Source of the DNA: Taibaiella sp.
GTDB taxonomy: Bacteria; Bacteroidota; Bacteroidia; Chitinophagales; Chitinophagaceae
Assembly: GCA_013815385.1 (NCBI GenBank)
Contig: JACDGL010000001.1
Coordinates: 186,001 to 250,000, forward strand
Direction: 5' to 3'
DNA length: 64,000 nucleotides
Positions 8,929 through 16,862 of the stretch are shown piece after piece (position 1 is the stretch's first letter; each line of letters begins with the position of its first letter). Made by a program: the position numbers and the translations under genes. The notes below the pieces were generated by a model that worked only from the letters and a program-made list of their open reading frames with translations, was not told the DNA's origin and ran no database searches.

Positions 8929-10692
8929 TTAGAATCGTGGCTTCATTACATAATCATATCCTCTCCATGGCGCCTGTAAATACGGGAAAGAGGCATTGAA
9001 AGTTGTGTCATTGTGAGTAATACCTGCTGTAAAGCCTAATGTGCTCAACAATTGAGGCGTTACCGGTGAGGTAGATGTACCTGGAACATAATCATCATAC
9101 CAAAGCCCTATGGCAGCAAGTACTACGCCTGATACTGCTTGTAGTTCTATGGTAGTTACATCATCTTCTAATCGACGACCATTAGGGAAACCATCCATAT
9201 TAGGGATATTCTGCAAAGAAGTATCGCCATTATAAGTAGTATTGGTAAGTCCCAGAACAGCTGCTTTAAGCAGACCTAAAGAACTGAAATTTGGATCTGT
9301 TCTAGGTGTTGGCGGTACAGCCATATTAAGGCGCAGCATATCACCTACTGTTGGTAAGTAGTTATTGATGAATGGCTTGCCATGGGCTAAGGGATTGCCT
9401 GCAAGTTTATGAGTAGCAAGCTGGTAAGGTGCAAGATTTGGCACCCCAGTATAAAATATAGGCAATATATCTACTGCACGCGGACTTGTGCTATCCGGAA
9501 GCAAGATCGTACCTGCAATTGCATCATCCAGAGCAGTACCAGAAACCGCTGCTGATCCCTTAAGTGCATACAAGCCTTTATGGCCATTACGGAAATCATA
9601 AGCACCTAATGAATGGCTTTGTATACGCAATGCATTAAGCGCCGGTACAGCACTGGCGAATTTTGATGCATCCATATACAATGCTAGCTCTGGATTTTTT
9701 AAATAGTATACATAATCTACGTCACTTATGTAAGGGCTTAATGCGTTCCAACGATCCTTTTTACCTACGGGTATGATGGCTTCATTCGTAAGGGGCATGC
9801 CGATACGTGAAACCTGCTGCCATGAACCTGAATAGGCTACTGTACCCCCAGTATTTAAAGTTTTTATAGATTGTCTGCTTGCTGACGCCCAAACTCCTAT
9901 TACAAAATCTTTATCAAGGATGTTGGCTGCCGAAGATACACTTAGTCCACTTTTCTGAAGCATATTAATTGGTATCTTCAAAGAGATGGTGTGTACATTA
10001 TAGCCTGATAATGCATCTTTTGTAGAATTGGTTGTGTTACCTTCTGGCCTGAAATTGCCAAGGTCAAATGCACCTGCCAGATCTACAAAAAATGGATCAT
10101 CTACTGGTCCGCAAAACATTTTTTCGCCTGTGCTTGCAGTACTTATTGCAGACGTCATTAATGCAGGATAAGTAGTACCTAGCCCTACTGTACTATTTTC
10201 AATAGAACGCGGACCTATGTTTGCAGGAGGTACAATTCCATTTGTAAAGATTGTGGTGAACGATGCACCACCATCTGTACTCTTTTCACAGGTATAGGTA
10301 AGCTTCAGGTTTTGTTTACCCAACCGGATATTGAAAAAAGTAGTAGGGTCCTGATTTACTGACGCAAAAGTAAAACGATAAGTTATATCGTCACCGGTAG
10401 TAGATGTTTTGTTCTTTATGTGTATCTCATAACGCACATTAGTACCAAAACCATAATAATTGGGGCCACCCTCCGCTAATTCAAATGGAATATAATTAGC
10501 GATGATCGTAATAGTTGTCGGATCATCGGGGCTTCTGAAGGCATACAGGTCAGTGTTATCTGCCTGGGGATCGGATGAGATAAGTGGAGCTTCCCTGTGG
10601 CTGGAGGCGAAACTGGCCATCGACATCGTCATCAATCCCAAAAAGATGCATCTACTGCGCACCTTTTTAAATAATGATAAACTTTTCTTCAT
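8929..10692 (-). CDS. DUF4331 exported protein without sorting domain
   Basis: 587 residues. Signal peptide ending at about residue 29 (MASFA), then SSHREAPLISSDPQADNTDL, the DUF4331 signature. It aligns along its whole length with the neighbouring DUF4331 protein but stops at WRGYDYVMKPRF, exactly where the neighbour begins its linker and T9SS sorting domain. It is thus predicted to stay periplasmic while its paralogue goes to the surface. It is the first gene of the minus-strand cluster; its upstream region contains an imperfect palindrome at 10721-10736. Function is unknown. Confidence 0.93.
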   Translation of the reverse strand: MKKSLSLFKKVRSRCIFLGLMTMSMASFASSHREAPLISSDPQADNTDLYAFRSPDDPTTITIIANYIPFELAEGGPNYYGFGTNVRYEIHIKNKTSTTGDDITYRFTFASVNQDPTTFFNIRLGKQNLKLTYTCEKSTDGGASFTTIFTNGIVPPANIGPRSIENSTVGLGTTYPALMTSAISTASTGEKMFCGPVDDPFFVDLAGAFDLGNFRPEGNTTNSTKDALSGYNVHTISLKIPINMLQKSGLSVSSAANILDKDFVIGVWASASRQSIKTLNTGGTVAYSGSWQQVSRIGMPLTNEAIIPVGKKDRWNALSPYISDVDYVYYLKNPELALYMDASKFASAVPALNALRIQSHSLGAYDFRNGHKGLYALKGSAAVSGTALDDAIAGTILLPDSTSPRAVDILPIFYTGVPNLAPYQLATHKLAGNPLAHGKPFINNYLPTVGDMLRLNMAVPPTPRTDPNFSSLGLLKAAVLGLTNTTYNGDTSLQNIPNMDGFPNGRRLEDDVTTIELQAVSGVVLAAIGLWYDDYVPGTSTSPVTPQLLSTLGFTAGITHNDTTFNASFPYLQAPWRGYDYVMKPRF

Positions 10693-10720
10693 GGAATTGT
10701 TGTTTTAATTGTTCTTTAAT

Positions 10721-10736
10721 GTGAGTATTTACGCAC
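10721..10736. promoter_or_regulatory. Imperfect palindrome upstream of the DUF4331 operon
   Basis: GTGAGTATTTACGCAC: seven-base arms with one mismatch around a two-base centre, starting 29 bp upstream of the start codon of the first DUF4331 gene. The position suits an operator, but there is no proof of binding. Confidence 0.3.
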
Positions 10737-10845
10737 TAACAGTACGTTTAGATTTGATTCTCTATATTTTAATAAAAACCATACCAATCGACTTTTACCC
10801 CATTAGTTTATTTTTTTTCCCCTTTTAGACCATAAACCTGCATTT

Positions 10846-10869
10846 TATACGGAGTAACTATCCCGTATA
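10846..10869. promoter_or_regulatory. Inverted repeat upstream of the PAS kinase gene
   Basis: Perfect seven-base arms, TATACGG and CCGTATA, separated by 10 bp. It lies in the divergent region between the DUF4331 operon and the PAS histidine kinase gene. A similar pair (TATACG and CGTATA) is found at 15333-15354 upstream of the LuxR-type two-component operon, so it could be a shared regulator site. Confidence 0.35.
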
Positions 10870-10960
10870 CCTTCCCCAATTCAATCATATACCTTTTAGT
10901 AAAACCATATTCAATACATTGACGTATATTGGACTTCGATAAGTAATTAACTGTAATCCA

Positions 10961-12856
10961 TTGAAACCAGCATTGAATATAAAGAGGTCGAAATATCTTT
11001 TATTAGTGGGTATTTGCCTCCTATTCATCAGTGTATTAGTCTTAATAGGCTGGCAATTCAATATTCCTACCCTCTATAGCCTATTGCCAGGTATTACACC
11101 TATGAACCCAATGACAGCTATGTGCTTTATATTTTCAAGCATTTGGGTATATACGTATTACTCTGAAAATCAAGAAATTAGGAAAATACTACCCGGAATA
11201 GCTTTAGCAGTAACGCTCTTTGGTTTAATACACTTCGTTACCTACATCTACCCTATCCCAGCCATTCGCCTTGATTATTTTTTATATAAGGAGAAAATAA
11301 TAAGAAACCATGCCCCCAGCCTTGTCGCTCCTAATACGGCATTGGGTTTTATGCTTTGCGGCATCACCATGTTATTATCCCCAAGCAGCGATAAACGAGC
11401 CCAGATAACAAAACAGGTAATATTGATTCTATCATTTTTATTATCCTATATGTCCGTTGTAGGGTACATATTTAACGTACAACCGGCCTACAGGATGGGA
11501 GGTTTTACACCAATGGCGCTTATTACTTCCGTATCATTTATTATACTCACTATAGGAATAATGTTTACCGACACCCGCTATGCGTTTGCGCGCTTACTCT
11601 CGTCCCCTCTTAGTGGCGGGCGTATGATAAGGGCCGTCATACCTTTTCTTCTTATTTTCCCTCCTATTATGGGGTACCTGCGCTTGTTAGGTGAACGTAA
11701 AGGCCTTTATCCATCTGAATTTGGTGTTGAGTTGAATACCCTTCTATTCATATTGGTTATATTGTCCTTTGTTAGTATCTACGCTGCACTTCTCAATAAA
11801 AAACAGCTATTAACAATACGATCCAATAATACCCTGGAGGTAAATGAAAAAAAATTCAGGACCCTTATATATGCATTAAATGAAGGAATAGTGAATCTGG
11901 ATATATACGGTAGCATACGGTTCTGCAACCCTGCATTTTGCAGCATAACTGGTTTTGATGAAAGAGAACTGACAGGTGGTAATATAATAGATATGTTGGT
12001 ACCCAATACCGGAAAGGAAGATTTTATTGAACGCCTGAAAAATGAAAATAAAAACGAAGAAAGTTATCGTATAGAAATAGTCAGAAAAGCTGGACAACTG
12101 GTTTGGCTGGATGTGAAAATACGTCAGTTACTTGATATAGATAATACTGCGCAAGGTGTGCTATTATCTATAAATGATGTAACCGAAGACGTTCTTAAAA
12201 TTGAGGATCTGAAAGCATTTACCTCATCAGCAGCCCACGATCTAAATGCACCAATGTCGCGTATTATTGCCCTTACCGAGCTAATAGATAATGGCAACCT
12301 GGATGAAGAACAAAAAGAACTATTAGGGATCATAACAGATACTGCCCGCAACATGAGTACAATGCTTCGGGATCTGTTGCAATTTTCAAAATTGGGTGCA
12401 GCACAATTAGATAAAACATTGATAGATGTAGATACATTAGTGGAGGAAATATGCAGTGCCTATAAAACAAATGGCAACTGTAAAATTAATGTACACGCTC
12501 TACCCCCGGCAAATGGGGATATCGGCGCAATAAAGCAGGTTTATACAAATCTTGTTTCCAATGCGGTAAAGTACTCTTCTCATAATGCACATCCAATAGT
12601 AGAAATAGGTGCAGATACAATCGGCAAAAGAGTATTCTATTATTTTAAAGATAATGGCGTAGGATTAAAAGAGGAGCAGCTAAAAACATTATTTACACCT
12701 TTTAAACGTTTTCATCAGCAATTTGAAGGCAATGGATTAGGACTGGCAATGGTAAAAAGGATCGTTGAAAAACATGGTGGCACTATCTACGCAAAACCTA
12801 ATAACGACGCAGGTCTCACTTTTTACTTTACACTAACACCAGAGCTAAACAACTAA
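10961..12856 (+). CDS. Membrane PAS-domain sensor histidine kinase
   Basis: 631 residues from a TTG start; a TAA lies in frame at 10940 and no ATG precedes the first membrane helix, so TTG is the most likely start. About seven to eight membrane helices (to about residue 275), a PAS domain at about 300-415, a HisKA domain with His426 in SSAAHDLNAPMSR, and a HATPase domain with N-box VYTNLVSNAVKYSS, FKDNGVGL and GNGLGLAMV. It is a complete, probably active kinase with no receiver of its own. The LuxR-type regulator that converges on it starts its stop codon at the next base (12857), so the genes meet with no spacer. Whether they are partners is unknown. Confidence 0.92.
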   Translation: MKPALNIKRSKYLLLVGICLLFISVLVLIGWQFNIPTLYSLLPGITPMNPMTAMCFIFSSIWVYTYYSENQEIRKILPGIALAVTLFGLIHFVTYIYPIPAIRLDYFLYKEKIIRNHAPSLVAPNTALGFMLCGITMLLSPSSDKRAQITKQVILILSFLLSYMSVVGYIFNVQPAYRMGGFTPMALITSVSFIILTIGIMFTDTRYAFARLLSSPLSGGRMIRAVIPFLLIFPPIMGYLRLLGERKGLYPSEFGVELNTLLFILVILSFVSIYAALLNKKQLLTIRSNNTLEVNEKKFRTLIYALNEGIVNLDIYGSIRFCNPAFCSITGFDERELTGGNIIDMLVPNTGKEDFIERLKNENKNEESYRIEIVRKAGQLVWLDVKIRQLLDIDNTAQGVLLSINDVTEDVLKIEDLKAFTSSAAHDLNAPMSRIIALTELIDNGNLDEEQKELLGIITDTARNMSTMLRDLLQFSKLGAAQLDKTLIDVDTLVEEICSAYKTNGNCKINVHALPPANGDIGAIKQVYTNLVSNAVKYSSHNAHPIVEIGADTIGKRVFYYFKDNGVGLKEEQLKTLFTPFKRFHQQFEGNGLGLAMVKRIVEKHGGTIYAKPNNDAGLTFYFTLTPELNN

Positions 12857-13543
12857 TTATTCCGGGTTATATAAACCTAACTTAATAGCAGTAATTACTA
12901 CCCCAACCGAGTTTTTTGCTTTTAGTTTATCGAGTATTTTAAGTCTTACACCTTCCATAGTACGTATCCCGGTAAAAAGTTTTTCGCCTATTTCCTTCGT
13001 GGTATACCCCTCGCATATCAGTTGAATTACTTGTAATTCGCGGGCATCCAACTCGGGTACTATTTTTATATTCTGCTTGCTCTTCTTGTTGTTTGCTATC
13101 ATCCTTGCCAGCTTCACCGATGTATGCTTACAGTAATACTCCTCATTAGCATTTACTGCATGTACTGCATCTATAAGTTCTGCCTTGTCTGAGTTTTTTA
13201 AAAGATAACCACTCCCGCCGGCATCTATCATGTCCATTATCAATTGCTCCTCTTCAAACATAGAAAGAGCCAACACACCTATCCCGGCAAATCGCCTTGT
13301 TATTTCTCTCGTAGCCTCAATACCGTCCATATTGGGCATTTTTATATCGGTAATTACTACATCTGGTCTTACCTTATCAACTATAGCTAATAACGCTACG
13401 CCATCTGCCGCCTCACCCACAAGCATAATATTCTCTGCTTTCTTAAGCATCAGTCTCAAGTCATCCCTGAATATTTCATGATCGTCAGCTATCACTACTT
13501 TTATAATATTATGCTCAGCAGCTTCTTTTGTATTGTCTTGCAT
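12857..13543 (-). CDS. LuxR/NarL-family response regulator
   Basis: 228 residues. N-terminal receiver domain with ADDHEIFRDDL, phospho-acceptor Asp66 in VVITDIKMP and Lys in YLLKNSDK. C-terminal LuxR-type helix-turn-helix at about 165-225: LDARELQVIQLICEGYTTKE, then IGEKLFTGIRTMEGVRLKI. It is a DNA-binding regulator, encoded 6 bp after its probable kinase (13550-14302) as the last gene of a four-gene operon. Confidence 0.96.
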   Translation of the reverse strand: MQDNTKEAAEHNIIKVVIADDHEIFRDDLRLMLKKAENIMLVGEAADGVALLAIVDKVRPDVVITDIKMPNMDGIEATREITRRFAGIGVLALSMFEEEQLIMDMIDAGGSGYLLKNSDKAELIDAVHAVNANEEYYCKHTSVKLARMIANNKKSKQNIKIVPELDARELQVIQLICEGYTTKEIGEKLFTGIRTMEGVRLKILDKLKAKNSVGVVITAIKLGLYNPE

Positions 13544-13549
13544 GCATCT

Positions 13550-14302
13550 CTATTTTACCGGTATTTCAAAAACAAACTTCGTTCCTTTACCGTTTTCAGC
13601 GTTCAATGAAAATTTTGCATTCAGCACTTCTGCCCTGCTTTGTAAATTGTATAATCCCAGTCCGGAGTTTTTGGTCGAGTTTTCGTTAAAATCAAATCCT
13701 ATACCATTATCAGCGGTTACAAGATAAAGTGTAGACTGATGACGTCGAAACTGGATGGATAAAAATGTAGCCTTTGAATGCTTTATAGTATTGTGTATGA
13801 TCTCCTGGAGTATCCGATATAGGTTTATTTCCTCCTCCTTTGTCAATATAGTATCGCCAATACTATTATCGAAATTAATCTTCAGGCCGTTGGTTTCGCC
13901 AAGTTTATCTATGTACTCTTCTACTGCCTTTACCAGGCCATGCCTTACTAATATAGCGGGCAAAAGGTTGTAGGAGATCTCCCTCAGTTTATTCACCATA
14001 TTATCTATATGCCTGTTCGATATCTCCATCAATTCTTTATCCTCATCGCTTTTGCACTCCAGGTGGTTAATATGGAGTTTAATGGAGGATATAACAGGCC
14101 CAAGCTCATCATGCATATCTGATGCTATTCTTTTGCGCTCTTTTTCCTGCGTATCTATTTCCGCCTTTATACGCGCTTTATATAGCGCCACATTTCTTTT
14201 ATGGTGCTTTATCATTGTTATTATAAAATAAGCAATAATAAGCCCTAACACCACAGCAGTTACTGCCACTGCGGTATAAAATTTGTCTTCCGGGGAATAC
14301 AT
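13550..14302 (-). CDS. DesK/NarX-type sensor histidine kinase
   Basis: 250 residues. One membrane helix near the N-terminus (AVAVTAVVLGLIIAYFIITM), a HisKA_3 domain with the phospho-acceptor His in IASDMHDELGPVISS, then a HATPase domain (ILQEIIHNTIKHS, ADNGIGFDF, GLGLYNLQSR). It has almost no extracytoplasmic domain, so the signal may come through the membrane protein encoded just upstream or from inside the membrane. It pairs with the LuxR-type regulator 6 bp downstream. In the restored reading of the upstream gene, the two genes overlap by 43 bp. Confidence 0.95.
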   Translation of the reverse strand: MYSPEDKFYTAVAVTAVVLGLIIAYFIITMIKHHKRNVALYKARIKAEIDTQEKERKRIASDMHDELGPVISSIKLHINHLECKSDEDKELMEISNRHIDNMVNKLREISYNLLPAILVRHGLVKAVEEYIDKLGETNGLKINFDNSIGDTILTKEEEINLYRILQEIIHNTIKHSKATFLSIQFRRHQSTLYLVTADNGIGFDFNENSTKNSGLGLYNLQSRAEVLNAKFSLNAENGKGTKFVFEIPVK

Positions 14303-14315
14303 AAGATTGCTATGG

Positions 14316-14939
14316 CTAATAAAAGATTGAAAAATACATTGAGGTAGGTTTCGATGCTGAATATATGTTGTCTGATGGTATTGTCTGGAGCGAAATCATA
14401 GAATATTTCAACCATAATTCTATAGGAGAAAAAAATATCACATCAATACAAATTAAAAAAATTGGGTTCTTTAAAATCTCATTTCTATCGTTAATTATTA
14501 TCCAGTTTAGTTGATTAACAGCTAATAATACTAATGCAACACAGTAACTAACACAAAATATGGGGCTATACATATTTATACGCCCCATAAAAATGTTTTC
14601 AATTACCCATACTATTAACAGGGAAATGGTTAATGCATAAAAGAGGTTTTTGTTTTTTAGAATATTTCCCCAGTTTTTAAATTGCCAGCAAAACAATAAA
14701 TATTCTACAATTAGATAAATATTATTGGGAACGGCATTGTTATTTAATGGATAGCATATCAGTTCATTAACAAGTCCGGCTAATAATAAAAGTATTAATG
14801 GACGATAAATCCGCACAATTTCCTTGTACTTATATAATCCAACCCCAAGCGGAGCCAGAATACTTAGGCTCATATAGAAGGCGGTTCTACTATCCATTTT
14901 CCATATTGTATTTATGGATGTCTCTGTCCTGTTTCGCAT
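14316..14939 (-). CDS. Multi-pass membrane protein with a probable frameshift
   Basis: The open frame codes 207 residues with about six membrane helices (LILLLLAGLVNELICYPL, NIYLIVEYLLFCWQFKNW, ALTISLLIVWVIENIFM, SPIFCVSYCVALVLLAV). The last 45 residues after VIFFSP look non-coding. Shifting by one base at the run of seven T (14429-14435 on the plus strand, as A) restores a sensible tail: YRIMVEIFYDFAPDNTIRQH, then IFSIETYLNVFFNLLLAIAI, ending at 14260 inside the kinase gene. So one T is missing, by mutation, phase variation or sequencing error. The better start is the ATG at 14897 (MDSRTAFYM), 14 bp after the preceding gene. Possible signal input for the downstream kinase. Confidence 0.75.
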   Translation of the reverse strand: MRNRTETSINTIWKMDSRTAFYMSLSILAPLGVGLYKYKEIVRIYRPLILLLLAGLVNELICYPLNNNAVPNNIYLIVEYLLFCWQFKNWGNILKNKNLFYALTISLLIVWVIENIFMGRINMYSPIFCVSYCVALVLLAVNQLNWIIINDRNEILKNPIFLICIDVIFFSPIELWLKYSMISLQTIPSDNIYSASKPTSMYFSIFY

Positions 14940-15256
14940 ACCTGCGTTAAACTACAGGCGCCATTTAGCATTATAATATCTTGTCCCGTAGCATCCGTTG
15001 CCAGGAATATGCTCCTCATATGGTTGCTGGTATCCATGCCTGTATATATTCTGAAGCCAGATGCACCACCTTGGTTAATGACCGACTGCACGGCTGAAAG
15101 GTTAAATGATTCGTAATCCATTAATACTGCGGGGTCGCCTGCCATGCCACCACCAAGCAGGTTCTGCTGCTGGCTGTTATAGGCATCTATCATAGCTTTG
15201 GCATCCTGCCACGATATTGTATGATCCTTTGAATTTAAACTATCTGCGTAAGACAT
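14912..15256 (-). CDS. Conserved small protein of unknown function
   Basis: 114 residues, soluble, no signal peptide. It begins MSYADSLNSKDHTISWQDAK, has a Gly/Met-rich turn (NLLGGGMAG) and a middle part SGFRIYTGMDTSNHM, with two Cys near the C-terminus (GACSLTQVCETGQRHP). As I recall, proteins of this outline occur in Chitinophagaceae next to membrane protein-kinase-regulator operons like this one, but I know no name or function. It is the first gene of the four-gene operon. Confidence 0.75.
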   Translation of the reverse strand: MSYADSLNSKDHTISWQDAKAMIDAYNSQQQNLLGGGMAGDPAVLMDYESFNLSAVQSVINQGGASGFRIYTGMDTSNHMRSIFLATDATGQDIIMLNGACSLTQVCETGQRHP

Positions 15257-15332
15257 AATTTGGGGTTTTTAATATTGATGACTATTTATCAGCCACAAAA
15301 GTATAACTCTGCTTCAGGGATGCAATAGTAGC

Positions 15333-15376
15333 TATACGTTTTATACTGCGTATAACTACGTAAAATTTACAGTAGT
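15333..15376. promoter_or_regulatory. Two inverted repeats in the divergent promoter region
   Basis: First repeat: TATACG and CGTATA, 10 bp apart (15333-15354). Second repeat: ACTACGTAAA facing TTTACAGTAGT (15355-15376), nearly perfect with a one-base bulge. They sit between the start of the minus operon (15256) and the plus gene (15477). Likely regulator sites; the operon's own LuxR-type regulator is a candidate. Confidence 0.4.
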
Positions 15377-15476
15377 AATACGCATACAGAATCAGTACCC
15401 TTACTCTTTTAGTGATCTGTGGGCAGACTTACTTTTGTTTTTAATTATTTGATATTAAAAAGCAATTCCCAGGTTT

Positions 15477-15797
15477 ATGCATCCCACATCAATAAGTACC
15501 GAAAAAAAATTGTTACAGGTGTATCGCGATATAGCCGGAGATGTAATAGAAAACTATTCTGCTTCTATACCAGATGAGGTACTGAGCACTACGCACAGTG
15601 ACAGTACAGAGCAGCAAAAAAAACTCCACACCATACTACGTGAAATTGATGCAGAACTTAAAGACAAAGCAGATAATATAATGGCGGCTATTCATTTCGA
15701 TCGCAACTCCGATATATTAAAACTAAAGGAGCAGCTATTTATTATCCGTAAAGATTACTTTAATGATTTTATGAAGAAAGCAGTATTGTGCTACTAG
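15477..15797 (+). CDS. Small helical protein of unknown function
   Basis: 106 residues, charged, predicted almost wholly helical (for example QQKKLHTILREIDAELKDKA), with no signal peptide or membrane helix. No family recognised. It is transcribed divergently from the two-component operon and converges with the exported protein gene at 15808, with only 10 bp between stops. Confidence 0.6.
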   Translation: MHPTSISTEKKLLQVYRDIAGDVIENYSASIPDEVLSTTHSDSTEQQKKLHTILREIDAELKDKADNIMAAIHFDRNSDILKLKEQLFIIRKDYFNDFMKKAVLCY

Positions 15798-15807
15798 TAT
15801 ATCCGAA

Positions 15808-16677
15808 TTATTGCATTCGCTGTTTTAGAGAAGTGATCACAGACGCAGCCGTGGAGTCAGAAAGTTTTCTAAGTTCTTCCCATGCCTTGTTAGACCACCG
15901 TCTCCCATTATAAGTATACATTTTTTCCCGCGGACATAATGGAGCGGTAGTTAAGCGCCCGAAACTATAGGAATCGGTATGATTATCGTGATATAGTAGG
16001 GCATTTTCGTTATTCGCCTGGTGTACAAAGTCCCCTAATTTGTAAGTATAGGCATTATTGCTGAATGACATCTTAATAGTAAAATACACATTACCTTTTG
16101 TGGCGGCATTACTTAGCTGTACATGGCTGTGATATGGGAAAAAGGCATCAATTTTTATAGTACCCTTTTGTTTATTAGCTATTACTAATGAATCTCCCGT
16201 TGTACCTATTGTCCTCCTATACCACGCTATAGCACGTTCATATAAAACGCCTTCCGCTCCGGGTGTGGCTATGGTGTCTTTATACGCCAGGTCTATTCCA
16301 TTCCTGTTTTTTCTATAGTCAAGATAATTAGGAGGGGGAAGTAATTCTTTGTTCCTGAGGGCTTTTTCAGTAAGGCACTTATAGCTAACACCACTTGCGT
16401 CCTTTAATGTCAGGTTTACAGTACGGGTAAAGGCTGAATAATATTCTCTTACTACTTTCAACCTTCTACCTGCAAAGCTGGGTGGTAAGTTCGGGCGCCC
16501 ATGTGTATTTGCAAATAAATAAACAAAACCTTTATTCACACTACTCCCTGTGCCTAGGGTTACACTATCGCCTTTTTTTACCTTCCACCCGTTGCTGAAT
16601 ACAAACTCCTTGAAAAACGCTTGCCCCTTTACCAGCGATGGTATTAATATTAATAATATAACCGCGAACCACTTCAT
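15808..16677 (-). CDS. Exported protein, possibly DUF4468-like
   Basis: 289 residues. Signal peptide at 1-18 (MKWFAVILLILIPSLVKG). The first half has a small beta domain (GDSVTLGTGSSVNKGFVYLF). The second half (IKIDAFFPYHSHVQLSN, VYFTIKMSFSNNAYTYKL) resembles DUF4468-type TBP-like beta domains of Bacteroidota, but the match is by eye only. Probably periplasmic or outer-membrane associated. Function unknown. Confidence 0.7.
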   Translation of the reverse strand: MKWFAVILLILIPSLVKGQAFFKEFVFSNGWKVKKGDSVTLGTGSSVNKGFVYLFANTHGRPNLPPSFAGRRLKVVREYYSAFTRTVNLTLKDASGVSYKCLTEKALRNKELLPPPNYLDYRKNRNGIDLAYKDTIATPGAEGVLYERAIAWYRRTIGTTGDSLVIANKQKGTIKIDAFFPYHSHVQLSNAATKGNVYFTIKMSFSNNAYTYKLGDFVHQANNENALLYHDNHTDSYSFGRLTTAPLCPREKMYTYNGRRWSNKAWEELRKLSDSTAASVITSLKQRMQ

Positions 16678-16831
16678 TTCTCTGCGCTCATTTTTCAGGG
16701 TGCAAAGTAATGTCTTATATCTGACATAGGAAATTATATAACACCTTATGCTTAAACCTACCTTCCTGCAAAAGAATACATTATAATTTGTTAAATCCCA
16801 CCATACTGATAGCGTGGTAACTGTATTTTTC

Positions 16832-16839
16832 TATTTTTG
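16832..16839 (+). promoter_or_regulatory. Candidate -7 element
   Basis: TATTTTTG matches the Bacteroidota -7 consensus TAnnTTTG and lies 23 bp before the ATG of the DUF2723 gene. No good -33 TTTG was found at the usual distance. Confidence 0.35.
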
Positions 16840-16862
16840 TTGCCTGTCATAAAAATCGCTGC

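Noticed and set aside
12854-12859. Convergent genes meeting with no spacer (stops at 12856 and 12857)
   Set aside because: Notable but common in compact genomes; no special mechanism inferred.
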